Source: Deltaproteobacteria bacterium (GTDB lineage: Bacteria; Desulfobacterota; DSM-4660; Desulfatiglandales; HGW-15). Taken from it: a stretch of DNA of 54,370 nt. Where the stretch lies: NCBI GenBank assembly GCA_019310525.1, contig JAFDEE010000007.1:1-54370 (forward strand), in the 5' to 3' direction. The notes beneath the pieces are model-generated. The model made no database searches. It was not told the origin of the DNA and saw nothing but the letters and a program-made list of their open reading frames with translations. This document shows positions 18,838-27,645 of the stretch, in pieces (the stretch's first letter is position 1; the number at the start of each line of letters is the position of its first letter). Position numbers and translations under genes: made by a program.

Positions 18838-20622
18838 TCATCGGGCCTTGGCAGTCTCCCCCAACAGATGCCTGGCCCGTGAGAGGAAAACCGCCTTGTC
18901 CACGTAAGACTCGATACGGAGGGATCGCCTTTCCCTGCCCTCCCGGTCCAAGAACAATACTGTGGGTACCCCTTTGATACCATACCTGGACAGGACCTCT
19001 TCCTGGAAGGGACGGCGTCTTGTGAGGTCGAGGCGCATAAAGACGATATCCCGACTCAGTTCCCGCACCTCCGCATCCTGGAACACGGTCCGATCCAGGG
19101 CCTTACAGGGGCCGCACCAGTCCGCATAAAAATCCAGGATCACGGGACGGCCCTCCCGGGCAGCCTGCAAAATCTTCTCGGGATCATAGGGGATCCATTG
19201 GACACCTGTCTTTTCCGGTACGGCCCACAGGGTGTAAAACAGCGCCGCCGCCACCAGTGCCAGGCCCATCCCCCGCTTGATCCACGGAAATCCCCTGAGG
19301 GATCTCCCGGTCCGGTCCAGCCACCCGAGATGGATCCCTGCCAGGACCCCGATCAACCCCATGAGACCCGCCTGGAACCTTCCCGGGGGCACCAAGGGAG
19401 TCAGCACATAAGCCGCCGTCCCGATGAGCACCCACCCCAAAAATTTTTGTATCCAGACCATCCAGTCCCCTGAAACGGGGAGTTTCTTCGAGGCCCCTGA
19501 AAAAAAGGCCAAGACGGAAAGGGGGAGCCCCAGCCCCAGGCTGAGCACGAAAAAGTAAAGGAACCCCAGGAAGGGATCCCCGGTTTTACCCACGTAAGTG
19601 AGCAACCCCAGGATGAAGGGCCCAAGGCACGGAGCGGCCAGGACTCCGAGGGTCAATCCCATGAAGAAAGCCCCCCAGGATCCCCCGTAATTCCTGGAGG
19701 CCAACCTGCCAAAGGAGGCAGGCAGCCGGAATTTCCATAATCCCAGGAAACTCAGGCCCATGGCCAAGAGGACGCCGGCGACGAAAATGAGCGTGAAGGG
19801 ATTTTGCAGCGCTGAACCCAGCAGGCTGCCGGAGAGGGCGGCAGAAACCCCGAGAACGGAGTTGGTAAGGGCCAGTCCTGCGATGTAACAGATCGAGTGC
19901 AGCAGGGGATTTCCCCCGGCCGAACGGTTCCTCCCCCCGAAATAGGAGACCGTGATAGGGATCAGGGGGTAGATGCAAGGAGTCAGATTAAGGGCGAGCC
20001 CACCCAGGAATACCCCCAGGAGAGTCCAAAAAAGACCCGCCCCAGCCCTACTGACACCCATTCCGGCCGGATACCATCTTCCCTCCCCTTTCTTCATCTC
20101 AGCCTGAAACAGGTCTCCGTTGAGAGCCCGGGAAGGGGCCCCCGGGGCCGCTACATGAAGGGGAACGGTCAGGGAGATCATCTCTGGAGGAAGGCATGCG
20201 ACGGAGGAACAAGGCTGATAGGAAAGGGACACCTTTAGATTCTTGAGACCGGGTTCGGTCCCTTCGCCGATCCGGAGCGTGGCCCTGACGCGGACCTCTC
20301 CGGAATAAAGCTCCACGGGTTGAGGCGAAAATTCAAGTTTTCTCCGCTCCGGCTCTGGGAAACGGATTTCCTCCACCATGAGGCCGGGGGGGGCGGAAAA
20401 AGTCAGCGCCGTTGGAATTACCCCGTCCTCCGCCCGCCGGGGCCCATGGATGGACCAGGGTTTCTTGATATCCAGCCTGACCAGGATGGGGTACCGTTCC
20501 CCGGCCGGGTACCGGTCCCGGGAATGGAGGATCTCCACCCGAACGGTCCGCTCCGAGGCAATGCATACTGCGGTCAGGGAGAAAACGATCAGCAGGACAA
20601 AGAGTAGAGTGCGGCGTATCAC
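18838..20622 (-). CDS. dsbD: Thiol:disulfide interchange protein DsbD
   Basis: Carries reducing power across the inner membrane to periplasmic thiols. From GTG 20622 a signal segment (RRTLLFVLLIVFSLTAVCIA) precedes the N-terminal DsbD-alpha domain with a cysteine pair (QPCSSVACLPP). About eight membrane spans follow with cysteines in LNLTPCIYPLIP and APCLGPFILG. The C-terminal thioredoxin domain has WCGPCK (Cys503 and Cys506). The frame is open upstream to 20856, but that part overlaps the coiled-coil gene at 20744-20950. GTG 20622 has GGAGGG before it and gives a signal peptide and the usual 594 residues. Confidence 0.93.
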   Translation of the reverse strand: MIRRTLLFVLLIVFSLTAVCIASERTVRVEILHSRDRYPAGERYPILVRLDIKKPWSIHGPRRAEDGVIPTALTFSAPPGLMVEEIRFPEPERRKLEFSPQPVELYSGEVRVRATLRIGEGTEPGLKNLKVSLSYQPCSSVACLPPEMISLTVPLHVAAPGAPSRALNGDLFQAEMKKGEGRWYPAGMGVSRAGAGLFWTLLGVFLGGLALNLTPCIYPLIPITVSYFGGRNRSAGGNPLLHSICYIAGLALTNSVLGVSAALSGSLLGSALQNPFTLIFVAGVLLAMGLSFLGLWKFRLPASFGRLASRNYGGSWGAFFMGLTLGVLAAPCLGPFILGLLTYVGKTGDPFLGFLYFFVLSLGLGLPLSVLAFFSGASKKLPVSGDWMVWIQKFLGWVLIGTAAYVLTPLVPPGRFQAGLMGLIGVLAGIHLGWLDRTGRSLRGFPWIKRGMGLALVAAALFYTLWAVPEKTGVQWIPYDPEKILQAAREGRPVILDFYADWCGPCKALDRTVFQDAEVRELSRDIVFMRLDLTRRRPFQEEVLSRYGIKGVPTVLFLDREGRERRSLRIESYVDKAVFLSRARHLLGETAKAR

Positions 20623-20743
20623 GTATGCCCTCCGGAAACCCCGAATCCTTTCCCGGGGGATCGGATCTCCCCCATCATCCAAAAGGGTTGGCGGCCTGTG
20701 GCACCAGGGCGGTAAAGATCTGAGAAAAGGGCTGCCCAAGGGG

Positions 20744-20950
20744 TTATCGGGGTTTTCGATAGGGGGGCGGTTCCTTGTGTCCGTCGAGGATTTTTCGGAT
20801 TCGGTCCTTTTCCGCCCTGGCCTTGCGCAATTGGTCTTCGATTCTTTCCTTTTCATCCGGGGAGGCGGTCTTCAGTAAGGATTCCAGCCTGTCCACTTCT
20901 TGGCTGAGTCTGTAAAGTTCCCTTGCAATATTTTTAAGGGGAGCCGACAT
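20744..20950 (-). CDS. Small coiled-coil protein, unknown function
   Basis: A 68-residue, highly charged and almost fully helical protein (ELYRLSQEVDRLESLLKT, then RIEDQLRKARAEKDRIRKIL). It starts at ATG 20950, or GTG 20953, behind GAGGAAAAG. It has no cysteines, signal or membrane segment. Strong heptad character and a good ribosome-binding site argue that it is real, and that the overlapping upstream extension of dsbD is not. It lies between the exported helical protein and dsbD on the same strand. No function can be assigned. Confidence 0.6.
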   Translation of the reverse strand: MSAPLKNIARELYRLSQEVDRLESLLKTASPDEKERIEDQLRKARAEKDRIRKILDGHKEPPPYRKPR

Positions 20951-20983
20951 CACCTTTTCCTCTCATATCGCGGCCGTGGATGC

Positions 20984-21367
20984 TTACGTCCGGACCGGCG
21001 CGTCGGCCTCCTTTTCCGGACTCACATTACGAAGCCACTCCCGAAGCCGCTGGATTTCCCGTCTGATCCGGGGAAGGATTTCCTTCCGGACCTTCTCCTT
21101 TACCCCTCTCTCAAGTCTCTTGAGTTCCTCGGTGAGGGCTTTCAACTGCCTCTGGAAATCCTCGGCGCCCTCATCAAAGGATTCCCCCCCGGCCACCTCA
21201 CACGCGACAAGGGGCCCCTTCAAAATGATGGGGTCCTCCTTCAATAAAATGAGGCTACGGGCCGATGGAAGACCCTTCATCTCACTTAAATCACGGGCCT
21301 GTGCGGTCATTGAGTAAAATGCCAATCCGAGGAACGCAGCCAGGATCATCATTCGTATCTCTTTCAT
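20984..21367 (-). CDS. Exported helical protein, unknown function
   Basis: A signal peptide (MMILAAFLGLAFYSMTAQA) is followed by about 30 residues with one cysteine (LVACEVAGG). A long charged coiled coil then runs from about residue 65 to 110 (EDFQRQLKALTEELKRLE). It is probably periplasmic. ATG 21367 has AAGGGA at good distance; an in-frame ATG two codons earlier is possible. It lies just upstream of the small coiled-coil gene and dsbD, so an envelope role is plausible but unproven. Confidence 0.6.
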   Translation of the reverse strand: MKEIRMMILAAFLGLAFYSMTAQARDLSEMKGLPSARSLILLKEDPIILKGPLVACEVAGGESFDEGAEDFQRQLKALTEELKRLERGVKEKVRKEILPRIRREIQRLREWLRNVSPEKEADAPVRT

Positions 21368-21451
21368 TCCCATCCCTTACTTTGACCTAAAAGGTCTCAT
21401 CAAGATTTTGAAACGCTCAGTTTGGGTTTGGAGTTAAAGGCCGTCCTTGTC

Positions 21452-22057
21452 CTAACCCTTAGAAACCGGATGAGCGGACCAGGGAAAAGGATCCACTTCC
21501 CTTGAACCAGGCCGTTCTTTGATCAAGGTTTCCACATCTTCAGGGGCGAAAGGCAACCGGGCAAACAATTTGTCCTCCACCCTCCTTGCCAGGTCTATGT
21601 TGGCCCGGATACGCTTCTGAATGGTCCCATTGTTTCGACCATAACGGCGAAGGAGGTATTCCAGCCTTTCATCGAGGCTTACGATCTTGTCGTGATTGAC
21701 CCTCTTGTCGGCGTAGTAAACGATTTCACCCCCCCTGATCCCCTCCCTGGGATCAAAGGACCTTAACACAACATGCTCCCCCACAATAGCGGCGATCTCC
21801 TCCAACCCGTTCTCCCGGCAAATACGCGCCCCCAGGGCGGCATGATCTTCCCCGGTCTCAAGGCATCGGGTCTTGGCGATATCATGCATCAACGCCCCTG
21901 CACACACCTTTTCCAGGGAGACATCAAAACCTTCCTCCCGAAGACCCCGCGCTATGAGGGAGGCCACCTTTTCCACCATAATGGAATGGTTTCTGATATT
22001 GTCTCTCATCCGGTAGGCATCCATGAACCTGTAACACTGCTCTCTCGAGGGTATCAT
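21452..22057 (-). CDS. HD-domain phosphohydrolase-like protein
   Basis: A soluble 201-residue HD-superfamily protein. Metal ligands are visible as His24 (IRNHSIMVEKV), His58-Asp59 (GALMHDIAK), His72 (GEDHAALGA), a His in VGEHVVLRSF, and an Asp in KRVNHDKIVSLDERLEYL. The order fits small YqeK/HDIG-type hydrolases that act on nucleotides or phosphorylated metabolites. It stands alone, read leftward, ahead of the dsbD group by 85 bp. The substrate is unknown. Confidence 0.82.
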   Translation of the reverse strand: MIPSREQCYRFMDAYRMRDNIRNHSIMVEKVASLIARGLREEGFDVSLEKVCAGALMHDIAKTRCLETGEDHAALGARICRENGLEEIAAIVGEHVVLRSFDPREGIRGGEIVYYADKRVNHDKIVSLDERLEYLLRRYGRNNGTIQKRIRANIDLARRVEDKLFARLPFAPEDVETLIKERPGSREVDPFPWSAHPVSKG

Positions 22058-22092
22058 TTTCCGCTCTCAGTACAAAATCTCCTTCCGTTTTT

Positions 22093-22141
22093 ACAGGCTG
22101 TTGAAAAACTATTGCGCTTGCTACATTTTTCAACAGCCTGT
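22093..22141. repeat. 16-bp inverted repeat with 17-nt loop
   Basis: acaggctgttgaaaaa (22093-22108) pairs perfectly with tttttcaacagcctgt (22126-22141). It sits upstream of the HD gene, in a divergent gap where a terminator is not needed, so a solo MITE-type palindrome is more likely. No convincing target duplication was found. Confidence 0.6.
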
Positions 22142-22896
22142 CAATCCCACATTATGCATGAAATAAGCGACAGGAGCTTCCGGCTCTCCCGTCTGTGCTA
22201 TTTTGGGGTCTATCCCCCTCCAAGTCAATGCCCCTTTCCTTCCGGGGCGCGATTTCCCGGAAAGATCTGAATGCTGCAAAGTCCACTGCCGGTCCCAAAA
22301 GGGCTACTCCTGCATTACCACTCAAGTAATTCCCGAGAATGCCGATCTTATCTCTTGAATACCCGGCGCTTCCATAGGTCTCGAGTCCTAACCATTGGGG
22401 TTGGAATCTCAAGGTTGTATCTCAAGAGAACACTTTTTGCCTTGACTTGTCTGAAACATTGAGTAATACTGAAGTTTTGCTTAAACAACCTTGAACCGCC
22501 AAAGGTTTAATAAAAGTTCACCCTGTTAGGTCATAACCCAGGTAGGATGGAAGTTTAACTCGAGGGGTAAGAACAACACAATTGAGTAATATTTCAAGGC
22601 TGTTTACCCTTCGGGAGTGTCGATTTCACCGAATCCGCTTCGTAATGGACCGGTTGCGGTAGGAGATTACAGCTTCGCAGATGATGCTCTGCATCTTCGG
22701 CAAACTTGACACCTGCAAAATGCAGGTAATATCAAGCGGTTTTCCGAGGAGGATGAATGTTGACCCTGACCCTTCAAGGCATGCCGGGCTGGGGAGACCT
22801 GCGTGCTTTACTGATTTGATTTTTCGGGGGTCCCTTTTTCAAGATCCGCCCGACCTGCCCCCCAGGGCGTAAAACAAACATCCAGGTTCGTATATC
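22142..22896. other. 755-bp gap without a supported gene
   Basis: No open frame here has a convincing start, ribosome-binding site or family resemblance. A possible sigma70 promoter (TTGACT - 16 bp - TAATAC) lies near 22442-22469 on the plus strand, some 430 bp ahead of the secretion ATPase gene. A long untranslated leader or a small RNA is therefore conceivable. A minus-strand frame at 22152-22412 looks faintly protein-like and may be decayed coding DNA. Confidence 0.3.
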
Positions 22897-25158
22897 ATGG
22901 CCAGACCTGCTCCAACTGATTCATCCAGAAATCTCCACTCTGTTTCTTCAAAGAAATCGAGCCTAAGAGCCACCGTCAAGGATCAATCCGGCGCCGGGAA
23001 GACCAGAATCGGCGAAATCCTATGCAAGGAAGGTCATATCACCAGCACCCAGCTCCAGGAGGCTCTCAGTTACCAGAAAAAGAACAACGGCCGGCTGGGT
23101 TCGATCCTCCTCAAGCTCGGTTATATCGAGGAGGAGACGATCGTCAATGTCCTGAGCCGGATACATAATTATCCCGCAGCGGTCCTCTCCAAGATAAACC
23201 CTTCTCCAGAGGCCCTGAAAGCCCTGCCTTACGAGATGGCCAAGAAACACATGGCCTTTCCCATCGCTCTTAACGGGAACAATCTCGAAATCACCATGGC
23301 CGAACCCACCGATACCACCGCGGTGAATGAGCTGCAGACGGCCGTCCAGAAATCCCTGAGCCTGTATGTTTCCACGGAAAAGGACATCATCGAGGCCTAC
23401 CGGAAGCATTACAAGATCAGCGACGAGGAGTACAACAGTTTCTTCGCCCAGCAGGAAAAAGAACTCGATGAAGATGAAGAGGACTTACCCGTCACCCAGA
23501 TCGAAGACATCGGATCCCTGGTATCAGAGGCCGCGGGAGAGATGGAACTGGAGAGCGGGGAGGAGGAAGAGGTCCAGGATGAGTTCTCTGCCGGTGACGC
23601 GCCCATTATCAAGCTGGTAAACGGCATCATGCTCAAGGCCGTTCATGATGAGGTGAGCGACATCCATATCGAGCCTTTCGAAAAATCCTTGCAGGTGCGC
23701 TACCGGCTGGACGGATCCCTGTACAAATCCATGAACCTGCCCCTCAGCATAAAAAACGCCCTTGTCTCAAGGATCAAAATCCTGGCAGGTCTTGACATCT
23801 CGGAGCGCCGTGTTCCCCAGGACGGCCGAATCAAGCTCAAACTGGGAAAGAGGCGGGCCATCGACTTTCGTGTTTCGACCCTGCCCACCCTCTTCGGGGA
23901 GGCCATCGTCATGCGAATCCTCGACCCGGCCGCCCTGAACGTGGATTTGACCAAACTGGGATTCGAACCGGAGACCTACGAGGCCCTGAAAAGGTGCATC
24001 TACCGTCCATACGGACTTCTCCTTGTCACCGGGCCTACCGGGAGCGGTAAGACCACCACCCTTTACAGCATCCTGAACGCCCTGAACAAGGAGGACACAA
24101 AAATCCTCACGGCCGAGGACCCGGTGGAGTTCAACTTCAGGGGTATCAACCAGGTCAACGTGAGAAACGAAGTGGGCATGACCTTCGCCGCCGCCCTCAA
24201 GTCATTTCTGCGGCAGGACCCGGACATCATCATGGTGGGCGAGATCCGGGACATGGAGACGGCGGAGATCGCTATCAAGGCGGCCATGACTGGACACCTG
24301 GTCTTCAGCACCCTTCATACCAACGACTGCCCTTCCACCATAGGGCGTCTCGTGGATATCGGGATTCCCTCATACATGCTTGCTTCTTCCGTTACCATGG
24401 TCCTCTCACAGCGTCTTGCCAGAAGACTCTGCCCCAAGTGCAAGGTCAAGGTCGAGGACCTTGATCCCGCCGAACTCGAAACCATAGGGTTCCGCCGGGA
24501 AGAAATCCCGGATCTCACGGTTTACGGCCCCATGGGCTGCGCTGCATGCAACAAGGGCTACAAGGGCCGGGTAGGACTTTATGAACTCATGGAGGTGACC
24601 GACGAGGTCTCGAAGGCCATTAATGCTGGAGTCCCTGAGGATCAACTGAGAAAGACGGCCATTCAGGAGGGCATGGTGACCTTGCGGGAGGCCGGGATCG
24701 AGAAAGTCCGCCAGGGGGTCACCTCCATCGAAGAGGTATTGAAACGCACCGTGATCACCAAGGAGGCCATGCCCGCCTATCTCGTCAATCCGGATATCGA
24801 AAGATATGAAGACAAAGACGTGATCATCCGGGAAGGCAACCGAGACAAAGATTTCTTCAAGCTTGTCCAGGGGGCCCTCATGGTGGTCAAACAGGGCAAG
24901 AAGATAGCGGAAATTACAGAGCCCGGGGAATACTTCGGGGAAATGGCCGCCATATCGGGTGAACCCCGCTCAGCCTCCATCATTTCCAAGGGCCGCTCCG
25001 TGATCAAGCGCTTTCCGGGAGACAAGCTCGACGAAGTCATCCAGAAATATCCGGAGGTGGCCAAACACCTCTTCGAGGTGATAGTAGGCCGACTGGAGAG
25101 CGCTAACAGGATCAACGTGCGGCTCGTCTCGGAATTAATGCAGAAAAAACCCGGCTGA
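22897..25158 (+). CDS. PilB/GspE-type secretion ATPase with C-terminal cNMP-binding domain
   Basis: A hexameric traffic ATPase of the type IV pilus/type II secretion class. An MshEN domain (about 45-150; GEILCKEGHITSTQLQEALS) is followed by an acidic linker. The GspE core has Walker A GPTGSGKT from residue 379, an Asp box (KILTAEDPVEFN), Walker B (QDPDIIMVGEIRD) and a His box (GHLVFSTLHTNDC). The tetracysteine zinc motif is CPKC ... CAAC. It then continues about 130 residues beyond the normal end into a cyclic-nucleotide-binding fold (FFKLVQGALMVVKQGKK, EPGEYFGEMAAISGEPRSAS). The total is 753 residues against about 570 for PilB. No other pilus gene is nearby. The fusion suggests that motor activity responds to a nucleotide or to a docking partner. 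Confidence 0.9.
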   Translation: MARPAPTDSSRNLHSVSSKKSSLRATVKDQSGAGKTRIGEILCKEGHITSTQLQEALSYQKKNNGRLGSILLKLGYIEEETIVNVLSRIHNYPAAVLSKINPSPEALKALPYEMAKKHMAFPIALNGNNLEITMAEPTDTTAVNELQTAVQKSLSLYVSTEKDIIEAYRKHYKISDEEYNSFFAQQEKELDEDEEDLPVTQIEDIGSLVSEAAGEMELESGEEEEVQDEFSAGDAPIIKLVNGIMLKAVHDEVSDIHIEPFEKSLQVRYRLDGSLYKSMNLPLSIKNALVSRIKILAGLDISERRVPQDGRIKLKLGKRRAIDFRVSTLPTLFGEAIVMRILDPAALNVDLTKLGFEPETYEALKRCIYRPYGLLLVTGPTGSGKTTTLYSILNALNKEDTKILTAEDPVEFNFRGINQVNVRNEVGMTFAAALKSFLRQDPDIIMVGEIRDMETAEIAIKAAMTGHLVFSTLHTNDCPSTIGRLVDIGIPSYMLASSVTMVLSQRLARRLCPKCKVKVEDLDPAELETIGFRREEIPDLTVYGPMGCAACNKGYKGRVGLYELMEVTDEVSKAINAGVPEDQLRKTAIQEGMVTLREAGIEKVRQGVTSIEEVLKRTVITKEAMPAYLVNPDIERYEDKDVIIREGNRDKDFFKLVQGALMVVKQGKKIAEITEPGEYFGEMAAISGEPRSASIISKGRSVIKRFPGDKLDEVIQKYPEVAKHLFEVIVGRLESANRINVRLVSELMQKKPG

Positions 25159-25224
25159 GTCTCCCGCGCCGGGGTTGAAGGACTTGTCCGGAAGCCGCGA
25201 AGCCCTGGTTTCGAAAAAGGCGGG

Positions 25225-26319
25225 CTAATTCTTCTGGTGCCTGTCTTCGCCAAACAATTTGATCTGGCCCAGGAATCTCAGGGTCAAGATATCGGTGAAC
25301 AGGGAACCGATCGTTTCAATCGCCTTCCTGAAAGGAGTATTTCTCACGTATTTCCACCGGGAATCCTCCACTCCCTGCTCGGGCATGCCGCTGTTCAAAA
25401 TGATCGGGGGTTTTCCCTTCTTCAAGTCCCATGAATGCACCCGAACCCAGGCCTCTCCCGAGGGCAGGATATCCGTGAGGTAGTCCAGGATCACCTGCCC
25501 ATCGTCGAAAACCCGGGTCGTGAGTTCCTTGCCGGCCTTGAAATTTCCAATGGTGGCATCCGGAACGGTCTCAAGAAGGTTCCAGCCCGCGAACAAGAGA
25601 TCCTCCCCCATGTGAATCACACTTCCCATGCCCCCCTGGAGCAGGTCGCCGAAAACAGCCTCCTTCAGTTTGCTGAAAAAGAAAACCACCCTTTTCCCCG
25701 CCCCGCCGGGGCTCTCTTCTCCATCAGGACGCCAGGCCCCGAAGCTCAGGGCACTGCCCAAGTCCTTGAAAAAGTCCACCACTGAACCCAGAAGCCCCCG
25801 CTGGGTGGCCTCCCGGATCCTTCCTTTTTCATCCCTGTAGTGGATCTTGGATCCGAAAAGAAGGTTCTTGAAAAAATTTTTCACGTTGCCGAAAGCATCC
25901 GATAGGTCCTTCCCGATCCGCCCCCAGAAGGATTCCTGTTTCCTGTCGTCGGGTAACACTTCCTTTCGGTCCAGGTAATAGGCATCCCCTCCTGGATTGC
26001 TCAGGAGTTGATCATCCTTGTATTTCTGGATATCAGTCATTCCCTGGAGCCGGGCTCCATTGTCCTGGTGTTTTCTGTATGCACTGGCGGCGGCCATTGC
26101 GACCGGTTTTTGCCGTACGGGCGGGGTGTTTTGCGCCCCGGGGGAGAACGGGATAGATGAAAGACCTTGAGGCTCCTTTCCCGGCCCGATGAAAAACTTC
26201 GGATCATCTTTTCCAAGAAAGGCCTTAAAGGAAGAGGACCCGTCTTCCGGAAGCGGACGGAAAACCTTTCCTTCCCTCTCCAGGATGTATGTTCCGCTTG
26301 AAATGGGTTGTGATTCCAC
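25225..26319 (-). CDS. Unrecognised protein
   Basis: A 364-residue protein that I do not recognise. It begins at GTG 26319 behind a GGGGGA site. The first 130 residues are polar and low-complexity (proline and glutamine rich). The rest has repeated amphipathic or hydrophobic stretches around phenylalanine, such as DFFKDLGSALSFGAW and FFFSKLKEAVFGDLLQGG. There is no signal peptide, cysteine cluster or known catalytic motif. It converges on the secretion ATPase gene, 66 bp away. Codon use is like its neighbours, which supports it being expressed. Confidence 0.6.
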   Translation of the reverse strand: MESQPISSGTYILEREGKVFRPLPEDGSSSFKAFLGKDDPKFFIGPGKEPQGLSSIPFSPGAQNTPPVRQKPVAMAAASAYRKHQDNGARLQGMTDIQKYKDDQLLSNPGGDAYYLDRKEVLPDDRKQESFWGRIGKDLSDAFGNVKNFFKNLLFGSKIHYRDEKGRIREATQRGLLGSVVDFFKDLGSALSFGAWRPDGEESPGGAGKRVVFFFSKLKEAVFGDLLQGGMGSVIHMGEDLLFAGWNLLETVPDATIGNFKAGKELTTRVFDDGQVILDYLTDILPSGEAWVRVHSWDLKKGKPPIILNSGMPEQGVEDSRWKYVRNTPFRKAIETIGSLFTDILTLRFLGQIKLFGEDRHQKN

Positions 26320-26610
26320 TGTCTTCCCCCAGGAGGCCGGACATTCCTTATTCCCTGCATCCGATCTCTAATTATGCAAAAGAGATGCCACACTCCCGCT
26401 TTTTACCTTTTCCCCGAATGAAGCCCCCCGCTGCAACAAGCAATGTATCTTGAGGGGAATCAAGACGGACTCGCCCGGCTGTTCCGCCCCAAAATTTCCC
26501 TCCTGCTGACCCTGACCGGGCAAAACTTTCCTCCCCTCCTGCCTCCACTTCAGGGACCCCGGACTTTTTCCAGACATGCCCTCGCCTCTGTGAGCCCCCC
26601 AAAAAGGCCC

Positions 26611-26637
26611 TTGACAGCCCTTATTTTGTGGTATAAG
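26611..26637 (+). promoter_or_regulatory. Putative sigma70 promoter of the GntR-TRAP-Hyu block
   Basis: TTGACA at 26611-26616 and TATAAG at 26632-26637 have a 15-bp spacer, shorter than ideal. The predicted start is about 30 bp ahead of the regulator's ATG. No clear TGGT-N-ACCA operator was found. The stretch 26320-26610 shows nothing else. Confidence 0.4.
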
Positions 26638-26671
26638 GTTAGTCCAAAAATCAGAGCAAAAAAGAAAATCC

Positions 26672-27430
26672 ATGGCAATTCCGGAGAAAAAATCCTCACA
26701 CCCTTTCAGGTCTATAGCCGAAACCAAACTGGCCCACGAAAAAATCGTCGATCAGATCCGAAACGCCATATTCGAAAGAAAACTCCGACCCGGGGAAAAG
26801 CTCCCCACTGAAAGACAATTGGCTGACATCTTCAAAACAAGCCGGGTGACGGTCAGATCCGCCCTCTTAACCCTCAAAAACGGGGGGCTCCTGGAGGTAA
26901 AGCAGGGGAAGAACGGGGGAGCCTTCGTAGCGGAGGATATCGGAGAGGCGGAACTGGCCCGTGTCCTGAGGGACATCATCGGCCTAAAGGGTATCAGCAT
27001 CGATCATGTGATCGAGGTCAGGCTCATGATCGAACCCCAGATAGCTTACCTTGCAGCCAAAAACGCAGATCAATCAGACATTGAGACTATTTGGGCAACG
27101 ATTCAAGAACTCGACCACCTCTTCAGAGAAAAAAGCACCTTTCGCAGTTCGGACGAAAATTTTCACAAGGCCCTTGCCCGAGCGGCCAAAAACCCCATGT
27201 TGACCGTATTCCAGGCTTCTCTCATCGACGTATTGTTCAAGTTCATCTACACCATCGCCTGGAAGCGGGAACACAAGGAAAACATTCTCAATCACCACAG
27301 GAAAATCGCGGAGAAGATCGAGGAGCGTTCCCCGGAGGCCGCTAGGGAGGCCATGGTGGAACATCTCTCCGACATGAAGCGCATTCTCTCACAGTTGCCC
27401 ACCGCCAAGACCCTGGAATGGTTCCGTTGA
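26672..27430 (+). CDS. GntR-family (FadR/FCD) transcriptional regulator
   Basis: A DNA-binding regulator of 252 residues. The N-terminal winged helix (about 18-85) has the GntR signature: LRPGEKLPTERQLADIFKTS, then VTVRSALLTLKNGGLLEV. The all-helical FCD effector domain (100-240) has metal/ligand residues in RSSDENFHKALARAAKN and NHHRKIAEKIEERS. FCD regulators usually bind an organic acid and repress an adjacent catabolic operon. It leads directly into the TRAP and hydantoinase-type genes, so it is the probable regulator of that block. Confidence 0.9.
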   Translation: MAIPEKKSSHPFRSIAETKLAHEKIVDQIRNAIFERKLRPGEKLPTERQLADIFKTSRVTVRSALLTLKNGGLLEVKQGKNGGAFVAEDIGEAELARVLRDIIGLKGISIDHVIEVRLMIEPQIAYLAAKNADQSDIETIWATIQELDHLFREKSTFRSSDENFHKALARAAKNPMLTVFQASLIDVLFKFIYTIAWKREHKENILNHHRKIAEKIEERSPEAAREAMVEHLSDMKRILSQLPTAKTLEWFR

Positions 27431-27645
27431 GGGCCAGGGCTCTCCTCCTGCGCGCGTCACTCTATCCAGGCTCGACCCTCACACCATCCGAGACCGTCTC
27501 CGCCGATTGTCCATCATCGTTGCTCCCTCTTTACCCTGATTCAGAGAGAAAGGGGGTGAAGAAGACCACGGGAAAGGGGGAGACGGCCCTGTCTTCAAGG
27601 CACGGTTCAATTAAGTTTCCAACCTTCAGCGGAAAGGAGTTGAAA

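Noticed and set aside
20623-20856. Upstream extension of dsbD to 20856
   Set aside because: It overlaps the coiled-coil gene in another frame, lacks a signal peptide at its start, and a good GTG start with GGAGGG exists at 20622.
22093-22141. Inverted repeat as an intrinsic terminator
   Set aside because: It lies between divergent genes, where no transcript needs ending, and the stem is not GC-rich near a T run in the usual order; a solo palindromic element is more likely.
22152-22412. Minus-strand frame of 86 codons in the large gap
   Set aside because: It looks slightly protein-like but has no Shine-Dalgarno and no recognised family; kept only as possible decayed DNA.
22600-22760. Possible c-di-GMP riboswitch before the secretion ATPase gene
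   Set aside because: Conserved GEMM core bases and the tetraloop receptor could not be found; only small unrelated palindromes such as ctgcaaaatgcag.
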